Source: Muscardinus avellanarius (lineage: Eukaryota; Chordata; Mammalia; Rodentia; Gliridae). From it: a stretch of 64,000 bases of DNA. Position numbers and translations under genes: made by a program. This document shows positions 54,493 through 63,869 of the stretch, in pieces. The stretch covers positions 107,081,540 through 107,145,539 of the forward strand of contig OY726564.1 in the NCBI GenBank assembly GCA_963383645.1, given 5' to 3'. Position 1 is the stretch's first letter. Each line of letters starts with the position of its first letter. A model generated the notes under the pieces. The model had not been told where the DNA came from and did no database searches. It worked only from the letters and a program-made list of their open reading frames with translations.

Positions 54493-55553
54493 CTTTTCCA
54501 TACAACTGATAGGATTTGGTAAAAATATTAATGACACTGTGTGGACTTCCCTTTGCCAGTTCTTCCCATGGTCCTTTGCTTTGTGTGCCACCTATATGCC
54601 CCAAAAGTGGCAAGAATTTCTCAGCTTCCTTCTGAAACTCTTTGATGGGTTCATAAGTATTTCTTTCTCCAGCACAAAATTCCTTTTCTTTTAAGATTTC
54701 TGCTACCTTCAAGAGGGGCCGTCCATTCCGGCCTCCCTCTTCCTCAGAGAGACTCCCCTCACTAAGAAGGGGTCCTTCACTGACAGAGTCTATGCTGGAA
54801 CACAGAGACATTTTGGCTTTTTCTTGAGAACAGGCTTGCATATCAGAACTGGAAGAGTCAGTCTGCTTCTTACACAACTGTGCCAGCAGCCCTCCTGGTC
54901 TGGGACCAGCAGATCTCATTCTGAAGTTTGATATGGCACTCTGAGGTCTTATCGTCTCAGGAAGCTTTTTAAATTCACTAAGGTTGCCCACACCAGGAAG
55001 ATCGTCGTCAAAAGTTGCATGAGATACACAGGTTCCCAGCATCTTTTGAATTTGGGCAGAGAAAACATCTTCAGTATCCTCTTTCACAGGTGGGCTTACA
55101 GCCTTGGTCCATGGTCCATCTTCTAGAGGTACTTGCTGCACATCGTACTCAGTGTTCCATACAGACCCATAGTTAATGTTGGCCCCAGCTAACTTTTTGG
55201 CTTCGTTTTCAATCCTGCTGGACAAAGAAGCAGCTGTTGCTTTCAAGGCTTCAATACGATCCAGCTTACTCTTATACTGGCTGGCACTAGGTTTTAACAA
55301 GGCATCTGGATGAGCGGCTGGTGAGGTCAGATATGTTTGAGGTGTAAAAGTTAATGGTCCTGAAGCCATATTATGATTCTTCCTGGATGGTAAAACAGAT
55401 TCAAAATCCTTATGTAGAATCCCTACATGCTCTAGATTCAGGAGATGGGAGAGTAAATTTCCAGCTGTTCCAACAAGAGGTTGTGGTTGAGAATTATGAA
55501 TTCGTGGGCTCAGTCTGTCGGGCTGCATCCACGTGGGTTCCATCAGGTCCTTT
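54493..55553 (-). CDS. CEP350: CEP350 large coding exon (about 354 residues)
   Basis: A 1,061-nt exon, acceptor catttccag, donor AAG|gtgaga. It enters with one base of a split Arg codon and reads KDLMEPTWMQPDRLSPR through ...FTKSYQLYGKG. Visible pieces: an LXXLL-type motif (LSHLL) near residue 40 of the exon, a short helical stretch (KSKLDRIEALKATAASLSSR) near residue 105, an acidic Ser-rich segment (DSVSEGPLLSEGSLSEEEGG), and a helix near the end (EPIKEFQKEAEKFLPLLGH). The reverse strand of the exon also has shorter open frames, which are shadows. It is the longest exon in the window. Confidence 0.96.
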
Positions 55554-55612
55554 CTGGAAATGAAAGTCACATGTTAGTTAACCTGGCAACTCACCACCAA
55601 AATACCATTTTT

Positions 55613-55700
55613 CCCTCTTTTTGTGGTGCTAGGAATTGAACCCTGGCGTCATACACTCTAGACAAGCATGCTACCACTGAACTACAATCCTATCCCAAAC
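55613..55700 (-). mobile_element. ID element
   Basis: tttgtggtgctaggaattga, then tagacaagcatgctaccact; starts 60 bp above the acceptor of the large exon. Confidence 0.85.
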
Positions 55701-56003
55701 CATCATTTTTTAAAACTTTGTGGTTTTTTCTGATTATAAGAGTAATGATCATAGCCTATCAACCAAAAAGAGCTATGTATTTTTACTGGTATTGTTTGCA
55801 CAAAAATGGGATCCTACCATACACACTGTTTTGCAAACTGCTTCTTCAAACTAATTCAATACATTTTTAAACTATTAATTAGAGAAAAGGCAATAAACCC
55901 TTTAAAGTCTGTGGACAAATTCCTTAATAATGTTGGGTAAAAGGAAAATGCTTAAGATTACTAAATACTACTGCAGGCATGATACTGATTATAACAATCA
56001 AGA
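55701..56003. other. intron, possible old L1 remnant
   Basis: aaatgggatcctaccataca then ctgttttgcaaactgcttct resembles antisense old L1; weak. Confidence 0.35.
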
Positions 56004-56197
56004 TTTTTTTTTTTTTAACTAGGGATTGAACACAGGGGCATTCTAACCTCCAAGCTACACCACCTTTATACTTATTTTTATCTTTTTATTTTCTTGAAAC
56101 AGGGTCTAAGTTGCTGAGGCAGGCCTCAAATCTGTGATTCTCCTGTTTCAACCTCCCAAAAATGGGATAACAGGCATTTGCCACTAAGCCTGGCTAA
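56004..56197 (-). mobile_element. B1-ID dimer SINE, diverged
   Basis: Minus dimer with shortened B1 part. Confidence 0.85.
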
Positions 56198-56449
56198 GAA
56201 ATATTTACTAAATGCCTAAATACTAAATTACTAATATTTACTAAATGTCTGGGCGCAGAATGAAGATGCTGTCACCAACATTATGCGTTTTCACCTAGGT
56301 TCCCAGACTAGACACACCCTACACATTAGGGGTAATTAGGAGAGTTTATCGGAGGCTGATGCCAGCTACTAGGAAGACAGACATAGCACAAGATAATGTC
56401 TGTGTCTTGCACATTATTTTTGGAAGATGACATTAAGATATGCTTAACA

Positions 56450-56676
56450 AGGTAGACATGGTGGCCCAGGCCTGTAAACCCAGTACTTGGGAGCCTGAGA
56501 AAGGAGAGTCACAGGTGTAAGGTCCACTTAAACAACATAGCCAGACCCTCAGAAACTTAGTGAAACCCTGTTTCAAACTAAAAACCAGGATAGTACTGAG
56601 GGCACAGCTCAGAGGTGAGACATGCCTGGGTTCAATCCTCAGTACCACAGACACAGACACACACACACACAGAAAG
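56450..56676 (+). mobile_element. B1-ID dimer SINE, old, (CA)n end
   Basis: Diverged full dimer; the ID end passes into (ACACAG)n/(CA)n. Confidence 0.83.
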
Positions 56677-56984
56677 AGAGATAAAGACAATGTATATACA
56701 GACTGAAGCATCACACTATGCCTCATAAATACCTATGATATTTATGTGTTAATTACAAATTTTTATTTTAAAAGGAAGAAAGAAAGGAGGGGAACTAGTG
56801 CAAAGTAGTAAAGTTCTAACAATAAATTTGTGTTTTATTTATTTTTAAGATTGAATAATCTATTTAGAATTAGAAACACTAGAAAAGGCAAAAATCGAAG
56901 ACATGAACCCAGTAGACTGTATCTGATAATATTACCATGCATGAAGTCTAAAGTGTATTTACAACCTCCAGTAATCACCTCACT

Positions 56985-57103
56985 TCCTCCTTGGCTGGGA
57001 GGCAGTATGTAGAGTATTCAAAACTCAGGCTTCTGAAGTCAGATTGCCGACGTTCACACCCATCTCTACCACTAACCTTTGAGAAAGTTGATCAGATTCC
57101 AGG
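56985..57103 (+). repeat. MIR fragment
   Basis: ctcaggcttctgaagtcaga then catctctaccactaaccttt matches MIR sense. Confidence 0.65.
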
Positions 57104-57308
57104 CCTTGGCCAGGCAAAATACCACACGCATATAATCCCAGTACTTGGGAGACTGAAACAGGAGGATGGCATGTTCGAAGCCAGCCTCAGCTACTTAGTG
57201 AGGCCCTCCACAATGTAGTGAGACCTTGTTTCAAAATAAAAGACTAATAGGGCTGGGGGCATAGCTTGAAGGTAGAATGGCCCTGGGTTCAATCCCCAGT
57301 ACCACAAA

Positions 57309-57347
<39 letters not shown>

Positions 57348-57349
57348 AT
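57104..57349 (+). mobile_element. B1-ID dimer SINE with (AATA)n tail
   Basis: Full dimer 57108-57303, (AATA)12 to 57349. Confidence 0.92.
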
Positions 57350-57685
57350 CTTTCTCTTCCCCAAATGAATATTATTGCAAAGTATAATTTGGAGCCATGT
57401 TATCTTTCACTGTGATTTATCCAACCCAAACTCGCACTGTATGTTTGGCTCAATGAAGGCAAGAGTACTTCCAGTTGTAGAACTGACACTGACATTGGAT
57501 TAAAGCACAGGCAAAATTTGAGCCACTTAGAGCAGGACATAAAGTAGGTACAGCTACATGCTATACAACTACCCACTAGAAGATATTAATCAATTTCCAA
57601 ATAAACTTCTTTGTCCTCTTGCTCACAAAGACAATCAACAAAATTCATTGAGCACAGAACACTAGACTTTATAAGACAAAGAGAG
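57350..57685. other. intron, no recognised feature
   Basis: Unique sequence. Confidence 0.5.
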
Positions 57686-58172
57686 TCAGGCATGGTGGCA
57701 CACATCTATAAACGCAGTACTGGGGAGCATCATAGTTTCAAAGCCAAGCTCAGCAAATCAATGAGGCTCTTAGCAGCTTTTCAAGACCCTGTTTCCAAAT
57801 TAAAAAAAAAAAAAAAAAAGGTCTGGGGGCTGCAGCCTAGAGGTAGGATGCCCCTGGGTTCCCTCGCCAGTATAACACACAAAAAAGACAAAACATAAAA
57901 ATAGGGCTGAGGGTATAGCTTAAAGGTAGAATGTGCCTGAGTTCAATCCTCAGTACCACCAAAAGAAAGAGAATAAAGCCAGGCATGGTGGCGCATGCTT
58001 GTAATCCCCGTGCGTGGGAGGTGGAGACAGGAGGATCGCACTGGTTCAAAGCAAGCCGCGCTGGTGTAAGAGACCCTGTTTTCAAATAAAAATATAAAAA
58101 TAGGTCTGGGAGTGTAGCCCGGAGGTAGAAGGGCTTCCAGGAACCCCAGTACCACCAAAAAAAAAAAAAAAA
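57686..58172 (+). mobile_element. diverged SINE, extra ID end, then type C SINE
   Basis: 57686-57890 diverged dimer, 57901-57975 a second ID end, 57976-58172 type C with gccgcgctggtgtaagagac. Confidence 0.87.
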
Positions 58173-58240
58173 GAAAAAAGAAAGGAAGGAAGGAAGGAAG
58201 GAAGGATGGATGGATGGATGGATGGATGGATGGATGGATA
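58173..58240. repeat. (GGAA)n(GGAT)n microsatellite at SINE tail
   Basis: (GGAA)6 then (GGAT)9, extending the A tail; ends 44 bp below the 58284-58405 exon. Confidence 0.96.
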
Positions 58241-58283
58241 AAAAAGATGAAAAGAACCATAATCTCTTTTATCCCCATTTTAC

Positions 58284-58405
58284 CTTGCAAGAGGCTGTGG
58301 AGGTTCTGACAGGGACATGTCACTACTGGAAGATGCACTTGGGGGGCGCTCCTGTCCTTTGTTTTCTTTGTCAGATTCTCCAGATGGCTGATACCCTGGT
58401 CTGGC
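58284..58405 (-). CDS. CEP350: CEP350 coding exon, Ser/Pro-rich
   Basis: A 122-nt exon with acceptor ttcttgtag and donor AAG|gtaaaa. It starts in phase 0 directly after the preceding ...QEIQ and reads ARPGYQPSGESDKENKGQE, then PPSASSSSDMSLSEPPQPLA. Two bases remain, completed by the next exon to Arg. It is a low-complexity Ser/Pro/Glu linker without a recognisable domain. A SINE and a (GGAA)n(GGAT)n microsatellite lie within 50 bp of the donor, inside the downstream intron. Confidence 0.93.
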
Positions 58406-58607
58406 CTACAAGAAAAGGACATCAAATTCACCTGACACCTATCATAGAGAAATATTCAGAGAGCTCAGAAGATAAACACAAGTCACTCAGCTTTACACAT
58501 ATCATAAAACCACAAGACTGTTCCCCTCAAACATAAAAATACACATTTAGTTTGCCTTTTATAACCATTACACTCAATAGCAAAACATCATCTAAAATCT
58601 AACAAGG

Positions 58608-58884
58608 GGCCAGGCGTGGTGGCGCACACTTGTAATCCCAGCACTTGGGAGGTGGAGACGGGAGAATCGCAGTTCGCAGACATCCTCAGCTACTTAGTGA
58701 GGCCCTTTGCAACTCAGTGAGATCCTGTTTCAAAAATAATGAATGAATGAATGAATGAATGAATGAATGAATGAATGAATGAATAAATAGACTAAAAAAT
58801 AGGGCTGGGAGTGTAACCCAGAGGTAGAATGCCCCTGGGTTTTATCCCCAGTACCACACACACCAAAAAAAAAAAAAAAAAAAT
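58608..58884 (+). mobile_element. B1-ID SINE with (AATG)n in its linker
   Basis: Full dimer whose A-rich linker contains (AATG)11 (58735-58782); A19 tail; duplication catctaaaatctaa / aaatctaaaaatgg. Confidence 0.9.
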
Positions 58885-58952
58885 CTAAAAATGGCTCTGA
58901 ATCCTAACTATAAAACTAGGCAGAAAAAATACCCTTTATTCTTATTTTATTT

Positions 58953-59153
58953 TAATGTGGAGTGTGTACTCATGATTGAACCCAGGTACATTCTGCCTCT
59001 GAGCTATACCCCTAGCCCTTTTTACTTTTTGTTTTGAAACAGAGGCTTGCTAGGTTGAAGAGAGTCTCACTAAATTGCTGGGGCTGTCCCTGAACCTGTG
59101 ATCATCCTGCCTCAGCTTCCCAAGTAATGGGATTATAGGTACCACTATTCTCA
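58953..59153 (-). mobile_element. B1-ID dimer SINE
   Basis: Minus dimer ending ggattataggtaccactatt. Confidence 0.87.
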
Positions 59154-59310
59154 GCAAGTAATATCCTTTATAAACTAAAATTTTTTCACCTGGTAAGTAA
59201 AAATAACATAGTACCTACCCTTCTCATGGTTCTGAGGATTTACTGAGTTTAAGCCCATATGTAAAGCCTTTTTAAAAAGTATGAAGTACATAGTGAATAG
59301 TTATTATTCA

Positions 59311-59745
59311 TTTTTTTAATTTTTTGTGGTACGGGGGATTGAACCCAAGGGTATTCTACCTCTGAGCCATACCCCCAGCCCTATTTTTCAATCTTTTTTT
59401 TTTTTTTTGTGGTACTGGATGTGGAACCCAGGAGCTTTTCTACCTCCAGGCTACACTCCCAGATCTATTTTATATTTTATTTGGAAACAGGGTCTCACTA
59501 AGTTGCTGAGAGCCTAAGTAGCTGAGGCTGGCTTCGAACCTGTGCGATCCTCCTGTCTCAGCCTCCCAAGCGCTGGATTACAAGTGTGCGCCACCATGCC
59601 TGGCTCTTAAATCTTTATTTTGAAACAGGGCCTCACTAAGTTGCAGAGGGCCTAAGTAGCTGAGGATGGCCATGAACCCGCAATCCTCCTGTCTCTGCCT
59701 CCCAAGTAATGGGTTACAAGTACGCACCACCACACTCAGGTCTCT
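59311..59745 (-). mobile_element. minus SINE split by a minus SINE
   Basis: Outer ID part 59311-59390 and B1 part 59607-59745; inner full dimer 59392-59606 in the linker, duplication about tcaatcttt / ttaaatcttta. Confidence 0.88.
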
Positions 59746-59925
59746 GTATTTTTCACATTACTCTTTGTATGCAATAAATTTCAAGAAAGGCAATAACCAG
59801 TATAAATATTATCTGAGCACATCTGAATATTAGGAATGGTGGGTAATTTTTAAATAGTACAGATAGCAAATAAACTTCCCCTAACCATGAATGACTCCCC
59901 TTTGTATTTATGTTACTATTATGAC

Positions 59926-60584
59926 CTGTATTTCCTGCGTGACGTGTTGGTTAGCTGGCTCTTCCAGCGAGGGCTTCTCTAGTAGCAACTTGGAGTAGGT
60001 TTCCTGGAGCCGCCTGGCCGCAGACGGGTCAGAAGGAGGCACAGTCTTTGCCTTGGTGAATGCTTCTTTCTGTTTCCGGTAGAGCTCCTGCAGCCGCTTG
60101 TTCTTCTGCTCGGTGGCCTCCTTTTGGGCCTTCTTCTCTTCATTCTGCTTCCTCTTCCTTTCCTCCTGCTGTCTAACAATGTACTGGCGTACCTCGTCTG
60201 TGTCATAGTGGCGCTTTTTGGAGATGACAGGGGGCTCTTCGTTGGCTGCTACTTTGTCGGGTTTCCTCTTCACTGGGCTGTGGCTCCTAGCAGCCGGCCC
60301 AGGCACTGATGCCTTCTGATTCTGTAACTCTCCAGTCTCTGGCCTCGAGGTCTGACTTGTGGAATCTAGCTGAAGATCATCAAGAATGCCACGAATTTCT
60401 ACAGGTAAGAAGTCCTTATTTAAGGCAGCACTCTCCTCCTGTTTACTGTCGGGAAGAGACGGAGCTAATTTCTTTATGTTGTTTTCAGACCGAGCTCTAC
60501 TTCTTGAGCGTTCTGAGGTTCGTGGAAGATGTCTATGTGAAACATCCAACCTGGGATCAGATTCTGCTCTTCCAATGTGACCCC
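59926..60584 (-). CDS. CEP350: CEP350 internal coding exon (5'-most in window)
   Basis: A 659-nt exon, acceptor ...gttgcag at 60585-60591 and donor CAG|gtcata at its low end. It begins with two bases finishing a codon (GHIGRAESDPRLDVSH...) and ends in phase 0 at ...HVTQEIQ. Its first half is a basic Ser/Arg-rich stretch (RTSERSRSRARSENN). The second half is a highly charged Lys/Glu/Gln stretch (VRQQEERKRKQNEEKKAQKE) that should form a helical coiled coil. It covers residues 1-219 of the segment encoded here. The upstream acceptor places the previous exon beyond 64000. An ATG-initiated product is not implied: the exon reads in from upstream. Confidence 0.95.
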
Positions 60585-60907
60585 CTGCAACAAATGACCT
60601 GTTAGTGATGGGTTAAAATTCTATATTCATTCCTAAGATTAGCTGCACTAAGAAAACTAGGAAATTTTACTTAATCTTCCATTCAAATTCAAATATCCTT
60701 CAGTCTTCTAAAGAACAGGATAAAAGGAAATAAAAACCCTCCCTTTGTGCAGCACTAAAAGAATTACAATCTTCAGAAAAACCTTCCTGGGATCTTTAAT
60801 GCATCTTTAATATTTCTGGGAAAAAAGATTAATCATATGAATGATATGAATATTTAATATTACTATTTCTTTCCCTCTAGCAAAAAGCTGTTTAAAAATA
60901 AGTAATC
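60585..60907. other. intron, no recognised feature
   Basis: Unique AT-rich sequence above the 5'-most exon. Confidence 0.5.
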
Positions 60908-60993
60908 TGGGCTTGTGGTATAGCTCAGTGGCAGAGCCCTTGCCTAGCATGTTTGAGGCTGTAGGCTCAATCCCTAGTGCGGCAAAAACAAAA
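60908..60993 (+). mobile_element. ID element
   Basis: tggtatagctcagtggcaga then cttgcctagcatgtttgagg; A-rich end. Confidence 0.88.
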
Positions 60994-61319
60994 GCAGCAA
61001 AAATCAATAGTCTTTTTAGTAGATTCTTGATTAGAACCAAAAAAATGGAAAATATCTTACAAATCATTAAAAGATCAATAATAGTTTTTTAAAACTTTGT
61101 AAAGATCAGACAGCATATGCCAAATCCAAATAATTTACTGATGTCTCTAAATATTCTAGAACACTGACCCGTTTTATAGTAACATAAAATGACACCATAT
61201 TAAAAGTTTATCAAAAAATGTCTGAAAGTTTAATTTATATTCTTCTTCATAAACAAAGATTAAAACTGGCCTCATATATGACTACATTCACATTTTAATA
61301 TCTCTAAAATAAATCTTCA
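60994..61319. other. intron, no recognised feature
   Basis: AT-rich unique sequence. Confidence 0.5.
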
Positions 61320-61665
61320 TATGTCCCTTCTCTTTCTGTACTTGGCTAATCTCACTTAACATATGTGTTCTCTAATATGCTCAAGCTAGGGAGTAAAAGG
61401 GATACCAGAGGGACTCCAGCAAAGCCAGAAAGGAAGGGGAGGGGAGGAAGAAGGCTGAGGTTAACTAATGGAAAAGCTACATTCAAATATATGAATATAC
61501 ACATACATGTGAATGTAACATTGTTAATTGGGAGGGAGAGAAAAAGGGAAGCAGGGGAGGGGAGGGCACCAAGCACTGTGTGAATGTATGCCATTGTCAA
61601 CACGATCCACACTATGATGTGAGACTACAGTGCACCAATAAAACAAAAAATAAATAAATTAAACA
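61320..61665 (+). mobile_element. L1 3'UTR and tail
   Basis: Purine-rich 3'UTR (aggaaggggaggggaggaag), then gaatgtatgccattgtcaac and ctacagtgcaccaataaaac with an A-rich tail. Confidence 0.8.
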
Positions 61666-61681
61666 AGTCTTCAAATTGCTT

Positions 61682-61802
61682 ATTTGTTTTTGAGAGGAGA
61701 GTCTTGTGAAATTACCCAGGCTGGCCTCAAACTTGAAATCCCCTCATTTCAGCCTCCCATGTAGATAGATGGGGTTACAGGCATATGCCACAGTGCCCAG
61801 TT
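61682..61802 (-). mobile_element. B1-like monomer
   Basis: aattacccaggctggcctca ... gttacaggcatatgccacag. Confidence 0.75.
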
Positions 61803-62049
61803 TAAGTCTTCAAATATGTTTAAAGGCTATTTTGCATTTTACCCCATTTCCAAATAAAAAGAATAAACTTCAGAAAGAGGAATATGAAACGCATAATATT
61901 CGAATATTATTAGAATGCCTCCTCCATGCAGCCAACAATTTTGACCTATTTTGCTTATTCTGAAGTCTTAGAAAGTAGAGCACTGCCAACTAATTAGATG
62001 GCACTCAGTAATTATTTGTTCAATATATGTTAAGCCTCAAAAACTACAA

Positions 62050-62537
62050 AAAGCCAGACATGATGGTGCATGCTTGTAATCCCAGTACTTGGGAGTCTGA
62101 GACATTAGGATAGCAGGTTCATGGACAGCCTCCGCTGCTTAGTAAGGCCCTCGGCAACTGAGCGAGACCCTGTTTCAAAATAAAGAATAAAAAACAGAGC
62201 TGGGGGAGCTGGGTGGGATGGCACACACTTGTAATCTCAGTACTTGAGAGGCCGAGACAGGAGGATCCAGGTTTGTGGTCAGCCTCAGCTATTTAGCAAA
62301 GCCATCTGTAACTTAGTGAGATCCTATTTCAAAATAAAGAATAAGCCAGGCGTGGTGGCGCACACTTGTAATCCCAGCATTCAGGAGGCTGAGACCTGAG
62401 GATCTCGGTTCGCAGACAGCCTCAGCTACTTAGGCCCGCCACAACTTAGTGAGACCCTGTTTCAAAGTAAAGGATAAAAAATAAGGCAAGGGATGTAGCT
62501 TGGAGGTCAAATTCCCCTGGGTTCCATCCCCAGACCC

Positions 62538-62572
<35 letters not shown>

Positions 62573-62690
62573 GGGCTGGGTGTGTAGTCAGAGATAGAAT
62601 GCCCCTGGGTTTAATCCCCAGTACCCCCCCACACACACACACACAAATAAAGCTGGGGTTGAGCTCAAAGATAGAAATCCTTAAGTCCAA
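62050..62690 (+). mobile_element. three-deep SINE nest
   Basis: Three left parts (62050-62207, 62208-62344, 62345-62480). The innermost (type D) is complete to 62570; ID ends of the other two follow at 62571-62645 and 62648-62690. A (CA)n run lies between. Confidence 0.83.
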
Positions 62691-62910
62691 GCCAGGCGTA
62701 GTGACGCACGCTTATAATCCCTGCACTTGGGAGGCTGAGACAGGAGGATCACACAGGTTCGAAGCCAGCCTCAGCTACTTAGTGAGGCTCTCAGCAACTT
62801 AGTGAGACCCTGTTTCCAATATAATATTTTTTTTTAAAAAAAAAGATCTGGGAGTATAGCCCGGAGGTAGAAAGCCTCTGGGTTCCACCCCCAGTACCAA
62901 AAAAAAAAGC
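62691..62910 (+). mobile_element. B1-ID dimer SINE (type B)
   Basis: Full dimer with T9A9 in the linker and agcccggaggtagaaagcct. Confidence 0.92.
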
Positions 62911-62911
62911 T

Positions 62912-63868
62912 ACAAAGAATAGTAGTACTGCACTTATATTCTATTGATCTTTGACAAAGGAGCCAAATACGTAAGCTGGAGAAAAGAGCCTTTTCAATAA
63001 ATGGTAATGGAAAAACTGACCCTCCACTTGTAGAAAAATGGAATTAATCACTTGAGATGGATTAAAGACCTGGAGGTTAGACTAGAGTCTATGAAGCCGT
63101 TAAAGGAGGACATAGGCTCAACACTCCAACATATAGGCACAGATAGGAACTCCCTCAACAAGACCCCCGAAACTTAAGAAATTAAAACAAGAATTAATAA
63201 GTGGATGGCATCAAACTAAAAAGTTTTTTCTAATCAAAGGAAATCATCAAGAGTCTAAAGAGAAAGCCTACAGAAGGGAAGAAGATTTTTACCAGCCTTC
63301 CCTCTGACAGAGGTCTACTATCCAGAATATACAAAGAACTTAAAAAACAAAAAACAACCCAATAAAGAAATGGGCAACTGAAATGAACAGACATTTCACA
63401 AAAGAGGAAATACAACTGGCCAATAGATACATGAATAAATGTTCAACACCATTAGCAATCAGGGAGATGCAAATCAAAACTGCACTGAAATTCCATCTAA
63501 CACCAATGCAGTCATAAAGAAGTCAAATAACAATAAATGTTGGTGAGGCTGTTGGGTAACAGGCACTCTTCTACATTGTTGGTGGGATTGCAAACTAGTC
63601 CAGCCACTATGGAGATCGGTGTGGAGAGTCCTTAGAAAACTGGGAATGGATCCACCATACGATCCAACCATACCACGACTGGGTATCCTTCCTAAGGGGT
63701 TGAACCAGAGAACTATAGTAAGATATGCATACTCACGTTCATTGCAGCACAATTCACAGTAGCCAAACTATGGAATCGACTTAGGTGTCCAACAACAGAC
63801 GAATGGATTACAAAATTATGGGAAATACACATAAAAATTCTACTCAGTGATAAAGAAAAATAAAATTA
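62912..63868 (+). mobile_element. L1 ORF2 3' part
   Basis: Sense L1: gatctttgacaaaggagcca, acatttcacaaaagaggaaa, and the codons for HCWWDCK (63574-63594), a signature of the ORF2p C-terminal region. It has stops and frameshifts. Confidence 0.9.
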
Positions 63869-63869
63869 T

